Source: Flavobacteriaceae bacterium TMED121 (GTDB taxonomy: Bacteria; Bacteroidota; Bacteroidia; Flavobacteriales; Flavobacteriaceae). From it: a stretch of 11,744 nucleotides of DNA. The stretch lies in NCBI GenBank assembly GCA_002171295.2, contig NHFW02000032.1, positions 1 through 11,744 of the forward strand, in the 5' to 3' direction. The translations under genes and the position numbers were made by a program. Below the pieces are notes generated by a model that worked only from the letters and a program-made list of their open reading frames with translations, was not told the origin of the DNA and did not search any database. This document shows positions 7,572-11,744 of this stretch, piece by piece (position 1 is the stretch's first letter; each line of letters starts with the position of its first letter).

Positions 7572-8701
7572 AAAATTCTTCTAAATAAAGCTTTTACAAA
7601 TTGCCCTACGTTAAAGGAGCGCATGATCTGAAACTCCTGCCAATAGTTACTTTTTTCATCTAAAAATTTAAAGATTACTTCTGGGGAATTTTTCTGAAAC
7701 ATTCTTTTAAAAAGATCAGCACCATTGGCATTGTCCTCGTGTAAAACATCTAAAAAAAGTAAGTCGTAAAACCAAAACCTGTTTTTTCGTCCAAATTGTT
7801 TCAATGGACGGGTACTTTTTAAAAATTCAACTAAGAATTTTGTTTTGCTATTAATTCTTTGAAAAGTATATCCAGTACTGGGTTTTGTCCAGCCCCCAGC
7901 GGTGCCAATGTGTAAAATATTTTCAGTATTGCTGAGGTCGAAACGAAAACAGGTCATAGGAATATTACCTTGTTCCTCTTCAACAACCTTGAAGCCTCCA
8001 GTTGGAAGATCCTTGGCAAAGGCAGTGATTTCATCCACATACTCTTGCCGAGCCAATAAGTCTTCTGAAAAAAGAGTGTATTCTAAAAGCGCTTTATTCT
8101 TAGATAAGGGGAGTACATACATGAATCTTGTGTTGCCTTTTTGGGGAATATCAAAGTTCATAAATTCAATCCTATCAGGGTCGAAACAATTATTTTTAGT
8201 TTCAATGATCTGTCCTATAAAATGCTGTTGCAGGACGGGGTATTTTTTTTGCTGCAATAGCTTTTTGGGGTCCAGTATACTCGAGAAAATAAAATCCGTA
8301 TTGTATTCTGACGCGAGGGTAGTAACTTTATTACTTTCGATTTTTATAACCTCATCTTTGACTTGGGTTAGTTGATTAAACTTTCTGAAATGTTGCTGAA
8401 TAAATTTATAAAAGTCAAGACTTCGTATCATTTTATATTTATAAGGGCTAAGATTAAAATCCAAGTGAAAGTCTTTTGACGCGAAAAAAGATTGGTTCCA
8501 GGATTTATGAATAATCTCTTCTAGATCCCCTTCTTTGGATTCCCAAAAACACCAAGTTCTGTCATTTAATTTTTCATGCTCTTTTTCAATAAGTAAAATG
8601 GATTTATTCTTAAAGAAAGGGTCATTGCAAATCCTGAACGCTAGGAGTAAACCGGAGGCACCACCCCCACAAATAATATAGTCGAAATGACTTTTTCTCA
8701 T
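7568..8701 (-). CDS. crtY: Lycopene beta-cyclase (CrtY family)
   Basis: FAD-dependent cyclase that closes the beta-ionone rings of lycopene to give beta-carotene, a peripheral membrane enzyme of carotenoid synthesis. The 377 residues begin with the dinucleotide-binding fold DYIICGGGASGLLLA (7-21). Then come LNDRTWCFWE (45-54), FIGQIIE (161-167), the MYVLPLS...LLEYTLF segment (194-211) and IGTAGGWTKPSTGYTF (265-280). All are family landmarks, and the length is close to the CrtY norm. Glu207 in LLEYTLF is at the place of the glutamate proposed as acid catalyst in Pantoea CrtY; I align this from memory. The gene converges on the polyprenyl synthase with stop codons overlapping in TTAA and no terminator between. 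crtB, crtI and crtZ are not in the window. A candidate -7 box lies only 8 bases before the ATG. Confidence 0.93.
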   Translation of the reverse strand: MRKSHFDYIICGGGASGLLLAFRICNDPFFKNKSILLIEKEHEKLNDRTWCFWESKEGDLEEIIHKSWNQSFFASKDFHLDFNLSPYKYKMIRSLDFYKFIQQHFRKFNQLTQVKDEVIKIESNKVTTLASEYNTDFIFSSILDPKKLLQQKKYPVLQQHFIGQIIETKNNCFDPDRIEFMNFDIPQKGNTRFMYVLPLSKNKALLEYTLFSEDLLARQEYVDEITAFAKDLPTGGFKVVEEEQGNIPMTCFRFDLSNTENILHIGTAGGWTKPSTGYTFQRINSKTKFLVEFLKSTRPLKQFGRKNRFWFYDLLFLDVLHEDNANGADLFKRMFQKNSPEVIFKFLDEKSNYWQEFQIMRSFNVGQFVKALFRRIF

Positions 8702-8709
8702 AACAAAGT

Positions 8710-8717
8710 CAAATTTA
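8710..8717 (-). promoter_or_regulatory. Candidate -7 box upstream of crtY
   Basis: On the minus strand the bases read TAAATTTG, an exact match to the Bacteroidota -7 consensus TAnnTTTG. The last G is separated from the crtY ATG (8701) by 8 bases, implying a leader of only a few bases. No TTTG or TTG is seen at the -33 distance, which lowers confidence. Confidence 0.4.
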
Positions 8718-8759
8718 GTAAATCAAGCTTACAGATGGAGTAAATAGTTCCTTTTTGTC

Positions 8760-8767
8760 TATATTTG
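8760..8767 (+). promoter_or_regulatory. Candidate -7 box upstream of the ZIP transporter gene
   Basis: TATATTTG matches the Bacteroidota -7 consensus TAnnTTTG exactly. Transcription would begin near 8771-8774, about 17-20 bases before ATG 8791. This would exclude a start at TTG 8755, which lies upstream of the box. No clear -33 TTTG is present. Confidence 0.42.
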
Positions 8768-8790
8768 GGCCTAGTAAAAATCACTTTCAG

Positions 8791-9606
8791 ATGGATGCTG
8801 TTATTGAATTTTTCAACGGAGTAGGACCTGTTAGAGGGGCATTTTTCGCAACGGTGTTTACCTGGCTATTAACTGCTTTTGGAGCGTCATTTGTTTTTTT
8901 ATTTAAAACGGTACATCGGGGTTTTTTTGATGGTATGCTTGGTTTTACTGGAGGTGTAATGGTAGCTGCCAGTTTTTGGAGCCTTTTGGCGCCTGGGATT
9001 GAGATGTCTAAAGGGGATGGATTTGTCAAAGTGATTCCTGCAGCGGTGGGTTTTGGCCTTGGCGCTCTATTTATTTTTGGATTAGATAAAATTTTACCAC
9101 ATATTCATATTAACTTTAAAAACTCTGAGGGAATTAAAACACCATGGCACAAGACCACTTTATTAGTTCTGGCCATAACTATGCATAATATTCCTGAGGG
9201 ATTGGCAGTAGGAGTATTATTTGGTGGAGTTGCTGCCGGTATTCCTGAAGCATCTATTTCGGGCGCAGTTGCACTTGCCATTGGAATTGGTATTCAAAAT
9301 TTCCCCGAAGGTATTGCGGTTTCAATGCCTCTAAGAAGGCAAGGGGCAAGTAAATTTAAAAGTTTTTGGTATGGACAATTATCGGCAATTGTCGAACCAG
9401 TTGCAGCAGTTCTTGGTGCGGTTGCAGTTACTTTTTTCACACCTATTTTACCTTACGCACTTGCTTTTGCCGCTGGAGCAATGATCTTTGTGGTGGTGGA
9501 GGAGGTGATTCCAGAAACACAGCAAGATAAATATACAGATATTGCCACTTTGGGTTTTATTGGGGGCTTTATCGTAATGATGACTTTAGATGTTGCATTG
9601 GGTTAA
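8791..9606 (+). CDS. ZIP-family divalent metal transporter (GufA-like)
   Basis: Integral inner membrane transporter expected to take up Zn2+ or another divalent metal. With ATG 8791 it has 271 residues and about eight hydrophobic segments. The binuclear metal-site motifs are clear: HNIPEG in TM4 (132-137; His132, Asn133, Glu136), QNFPEG in TM5 (169-174; Gln169, Asn170, Glu173) and VVEEVIPE in TM6 (235-242). HIHI (104-107) sits in the variable loop between TM3 and TM4. This pattern is that of the bacterial GufA branch rather than ZupT, though the symbol is left open. The frame stays open upstream to a TTG at 8755, which would add 12 residues. I prefer ATG 8791 because the extension is polar, has no well-placed Shine-Dalgarno, and crosses a perfect promoter box. 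The gene converges on thiL with one base between the stops. Confidence 0.92.
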   Translation: MDAVIEFFNGVGPVRGAFFATVFTWLLTAFGASFVFLFKTVHRGFFDGMLGFTGGVMVAASFWSLLAPGIEMSKGDGFVKVIPAAVGFGLGALFIFGLDKILPHIHINFKNSEGIKTPWHKTTLLVLAITMHNIPEGLAVGVLFGGVAAGIPEASISGAVALAIGIGIQNFPEGIAVSMPLRRQGASKFKSFWYGQLSAIVEPVAAVLGAVAVTFFTPILPYALAFAAGAMIFVVVEEVIPETQQDKYTDIATLGFIGGFIVMMTLDVALG

Positions 9607-9607
9607 A

Positions 9608-9621
9608 TTAATCATGATTAA
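9608..9621. repeat. 14-base perfect palindrome spanning the thiL stop
   Basis: TTAATCATGATTAA equals its own reverse complement and contains the last codons and stop of thiL, two bases after the ZIP stop. It has no loop and no GC-rich stem, so it does not look like an intrinsic terminator. It may be incidental to the codons for Asn-His-Asp-stop. Confidence 0.5.
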
Positions 9622-10651
9622 AACCCTTCCACCCTTGCGCCTCCAATTTAATTGATTGCCCTAGACCAGTGGTCATATTACAAACTTCTTTTTGGTCAGT
9701 AAAATGTCCAATTGGTGTCAATAGGGGATGAGATTTTATCTTGTCGTAGTCTTCGGTTTTAATAGCCATTAAAAGCTCGTAATCTTCTCCTCCGTTAAGG
9801 AGTGCCATAGTACTATTGATTTTAAATTCTTCACTAATACTTAATGTTTGAGGGTCTACAGGTAATTTTTCTTCATAAATATTGCAGCCTGCCCCAGAGG
9901 CCTTACAAAGGTGAAAAATCTCCGAAGACAACCCGTCGCTGATGTCAATCATGGCATTGGGGGTAATGTCCAACTCTTCAAAAAGTTCAATTATATCTTT
10001 TCTAGCTTCTGGTTTCAATTGGCGCTCAACGCAATAGGAATATTGCGCAAGGTCAGGCTGATTTTTGGGATTGACCTTAAAAACTGCCTTTTCACGTTCT
10101 AGAACCTGCAATCCCATGTAGGCCCCTCCAATATCTCCACTGATAACCAAAAGATCATTGGGTTTTGCACCTGAGCGGTAAGTGATTTTTTCTTTTTTTA
10201 CTTGACCAATAGCCGTAATGGAAATCATCAAACCTTTTGAGCTAGATGAAGTATCTCCTCCAATCATATCGACTTTATAATTTTTACAGGCTAATCTAAT
10301 CCCCAGATACAATTCTTCAAGTGCCTCAAGTGGAAAACGGTTGGAAACGGCAATAGAAACAGTAATTTGCTTAGGAGTTGCATTCATTGCATAGACATCT
10401 GATAGATTGACCATTACAGCTTTGTAACCTAGGTGTTTTAGTGGGACATAAGTCAAGTCAAAATGCACCCCTTCAATTAGTAAATCACTTGTTACCACAG
10501 TTTGCTCGTCGGATAATTGCAGGACAGCTGCATCATCACCAATTCCTTTGACTGTACTTGTAGCTGAAATAGAAAAATCTTTGGTTAGTTGTTCAATTAA
10601 TTTGAACTCTCCTAAATCAGATAATGGGGTTCTGTTTTTATTTTCAAACAT
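9608..10651 (-). CDS. thiL: Thiamine-monophosphate kinase
   Basis: Cytosolic enzyme that phosphorylates thiamine monophosphate with ATP to thiamine diphosphate, the last step of cofactor synthesis. The 347 residues match ThiL throughout: LGEFKLIEQL (13-22), the Asp-rich GIGDDAAV (36-43), TSDLLIEGVHFDL (54-66) with a following NLSDVYAMNATP (82-93), MIGGDTSSS (129-137), ISGDIGGAYMGL (170-181), DISDGLS (236-242) and NGGEDYELL (286-294). This is the PurM/AIR-synthase-like fold, with the ATP and Mg2+ Asp residues present. Length is normal. No other thiamine gene is in the window. The promoter-like box is so close to the start that the mRNA may have almost no leader. It is divergent from sufA and convergent with the ZIP gene. 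Confidence 0.95.
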   Translation of the reverse strand: MFENKNRTPLSDLGEFKLIEQLTKDFSISATSTVKGIGDDAAVLQLSDEQTVVTSDLLIEGVHFDLTYVPLKHLGYKAVMVNLSDVYAMNATPKQITVSIAVSNRFPLEALEELYLGIRLACKNYKVDMIGGDTSSSSKGLMISITAIGQVKKEKITYRSGAKPNDLLVISGDIGGAYMGLQVLEREKAVFKVNPKNQPDLAQYSYCVERQLKPEARKDIIELFEELDITPNAMIDISDGLSSEIFHLCKASGAGCNIYEEKLPVDPQTLSISEEFKINSTMALLNGGEDYELLMAIKTEDYDKIKSHPLLTPIGHFTDQKEVCNMTTGLGQSIKLEAQGWKGFNHD

Positions 10652-10665
10652 ATTACAAAAGTAAT
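10652..10665. promoter_or_regulatory. thiL -7 box inside a small inverted repeat
   Basis: On the minus strand TACTTTTG (10663-10656) fits TAnnTTTG exactly and ends 4 bases before the thiL ATG. The same bases lie in ATTAC-AAAA-GTAAT, a perfect inverted repeat with 5-base arms and a 4-base centre. Transcription would start within about a base of the ATG. No -33 element is seen, so this may be chance. Confidence 0.33.
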
Positions 10666-10740
10666 AAGATTTAATGCATTGCCTATATCGAGTTGACCTA
10701 AGAAGTTTTTATAGGAAAAACCAAAGTTTATTGAGATGAA

Positions 10741-10766
10741 ACTATAGTCAGAATTGATAGTATACT
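10741..10766. promoter_or_regulatory. Paired 8-base palindromes upstream of the sufA promoter
   Basis: ACTATAGT (10741-10748) and AGTATACT (10759-10766) are each perfect palindromes, with centres 18 bases apart. They end about 35 bases before the inferred sufA transcription start, where an activator or iron/redox regulator could bind. ACTATA recurs at 10788-10793, overlapping the -7 box. No known IscR- or Fur-type site is recognised. Confidence 0.3.
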
Positions 10767-10789
10767 CCTATAAATATGAGGAAATGAAC

Positions 10790-10797
10790 TATATTTG
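10790..10797 (+). promoter_or_regulatory. Candidate -7 box of the suf operon
   Basis: TATATTTG matches the Bacteroidota -7 consensus exactly and lies 27 bases before the sufA ATG, giving a leader of roughly 20-25 bases. There is no TTTG about 19 bases upstream; that zone holds a palindrome instead, which would suit a promoter needing an activator. Confidence 0.45.
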
Positions 10798-10824
10798 TAC
10801 TTATAAAAAAAAATCATTAGAAAT

Positions 10825-11154
10825 ATGATTAAGGTAACGGCAGATGCTCGCACTAAAGTATCGCAATTAATGCAAGAGGAAGGTTTTAATCCCGACCTAG
10901 ATTATATTCGCGTTGGTGTTAAAAGTGGTGGATGTTCTGGCCTTTCATATGATCTTACATTTGATCATTTACAATCTGACGAAGACCGCTTATTTGAAGA
11001 CAATCAAGTTCGGATATTAGTTGATAAAAAAAGTCTACTTTACCTACTAGGCACAACATTAGAGTATTCAGGAGGACTTAATGGTAAAGGTTTTATCTTT
11101 AATAACCCAAACGCCCAGCGGACCTGTGGTTGTGGAGAAAGCTTTTCCTTGTAA
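10825..11154 (+). CDS. sufA: A-type Fe-S cluster carrier (HesB/IscA/SufA family)
   Basis: Small cytosolic protein that receives or delivers Fe-S clusters during their assembly. At 109 residues it has the usual A-type length. It has the three conserved cysteines: Cys37 in the motif GGCSGLSY, and Cys101 and Cys103 in TCGCGESF near the C-terminus. The fold is a single HesB-like domain with no extension. It lies 15 bases before sufB on the same strand and heads what appears to be the SUF operon, so the SufA name rests on context; by sequence alone IscA or ErpA would be equally possible. No Shine-Dalgarno is seen. A -7 box and two small palindromes precede it. Confidence 0.92.
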   Translation: MIKVTADARTKVSQLMQEEGFNPDLDYIRVGVKSGGCSGLSYDLTFDHLQSDEDRLFEDNQVRILVDKKSLLYLLGTTLEYSGGLNGKGFIFNNPNAQRTCGCGESFSL

Positions 11155-11169
11155 ATCGATATTAATTCT

Positions 11170-11744
11170 ATGGCTTATACAGAAAAAGAACTAAAGAAAG
11201 AAATGGAAACTAAAGAATACCAATATGGGTTTTACACCGATATTGATTCTGAAACCTTTCCTGTTGGATTAAATGAAGAAGTAGTTCGAGACATTTCTTT
11301 GAAAAAAAATGAACCAGAATGGATGACGGAGTGGCGTCTTAAAGCCTACAAAGCATGGAAAGCAATGGATGAACCTGATTGGGCTAATGTTAAATATAAC
11401 AAACCCAACTACCAGGCAATTTCCTATTACTCTGCGCCCAAGAAAAAAGACCAATATAAAAGTCTGGATGAGGTTGATCCTGAATTATTGGCAACTTTTG
11501 AAAAGCTCGGTATTTCTCTAAACGAACAAAAGAAATTGGCCGGCGTAGCAGTCGATATTGTTATGGACTCGGTTTCTGTTGCGACCACTTTTAAGGAAAC
11601 CCTTGCAGAAAAGGGAATTATTTTCTGTTCAATTTCAGAGGCGATTAAAGATCACCCCGAATTGGTAAAAAAATATATTGGTACGGTAATACCGTTTAGA
11701 GATAATTATTTTGCTGCTTTGAACTCAGCCGTTTTTTCTGATGG
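11170..11744 (+). CDS. sufB: SufB, Fe-S cluster scaffold subunit (5' part, cut by window edge)
   Basis: Scaffold subunit of the SufBCD complex on which Fe-S clusters are built. The frame starts at ATG 11170 and stays open to the right edge, giving 191 whole codons plus two bases, under half of the roughly 480 residues expected. The N-terminal region is characteristic: [10 protein letters not shown] (18-27), the [16 protein letters not shown] helix (about 47-62), PDWANVKY (67-74) and YYSAPKKK (82-89). A segment with [13 protein letters not shown] (about 122-134) then enters the beta-helix core. The later catalytic and cluster residues are outside the window. sufC, sufD and sufS would be expected downstream. 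The gap from sufA is 15 bases with no terminator and no clear Shine-Dalgarno. Confidence 0.95.
   Translation, partial: MAYTEKELKKEMETKEYQYGFYTDIDSETFPVGLNEEVVRDISLKKNEPEWMTEWRLKAYKAWKAMDEPDWANVKYNKPNYQAISYYSAPKKKDQYKSLDEVDPELLATFEKLGISLNEQKKLAGVAVDIVMDSVSVATTFKETLAEKGIIFCSISEAIKDHPELVKKYIGTVIPFRDNYFAALNSAVFSD

Noticed and set aside
7902..8375. 157-codon plus-strand open frame antisense to crtY
   Set aside because: It lies wholly inside the well-supported crtY gene, shows no recognisable domain and has the composition of a shadow frame.
8755..8790. TTG start and 12-residue N-terminal extension of the ZIP transporter
   Set aside because: It has no well-spaced ribosome site, and it contains a perfect -7 promoter box that would place the transcript start downstream.
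10705..10721. GTTTTT-ATAGG-AAAAAC hairpin in the thiL-sufA gap as a terminator or small RNA
   Set aside because: The gap lies between divergent genes, where no terminator is needed. The stem is six mostly A-T pairs with no U-tract of its own, and nothing else suggests an RNA gene.

Overview
The window looks like ordinary chromosome from a Bacteroidota member, most likely a flavobacterium. The DNA is AT-rich, intergenic gaps are very short, and most starts lack a Shine-Dalgarno sequence. Several upstream regions carry the TAnnTTTG -7 box typical of that phylum. The protein set (lycopene cyclase, GufA-type ZIP, SufA-SufB, TetR-TolC-adaptor-RND) also fits. No mobile element, CRISPR array, rRNA or tRNA was seen, and there is no gene-free stretch longer than about 175 bases.

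Left part (1-6477, minus strand): a complete-looking efflux operon read right to left, in the order TetR-family regulator, TolC-like outer membrane channel, lipoprotein membrane-fusion adaptor, RND inner membrane pump. The pump runs off the left edge after 1118 codons. The genes overlap or sit 8-9 bases apart, so they are probably one transcript. The 116-base gap upstream of the regulator holds a promoter-like pair and three heptamer half-sites that could be its operator.

Middle (6594-8701): a plus-strand trans-polyprenyl diphosphate synthase, probably making GGPP, converges on a minus-strand lycopene beta-cyclase. Their stop codons overlap in the tetranucleotide TTAA. Together they suggest carotenoid synthesis, but phytoene synthase and desaturase are not in the window.

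Right part (8791-11744): a ZIP-family metal transporter on plus converges, one base apart, on a minus-strand thiamine-monophosphate kinase (thiL). A 173-base divergent region then leads to sufA and the 5' part of sufB, the start of an Fe-S cluster assembly (SUF) operon that leaves the right edge.

I found no novel multi-gene system. The points worth a second look are the pump's altered proton-relay residues and two extra hydrophobic segments, the candidate operators upstream of tetR and sufA, the very short or absent leaders of crtY and thiL, and the ZIP start codon.
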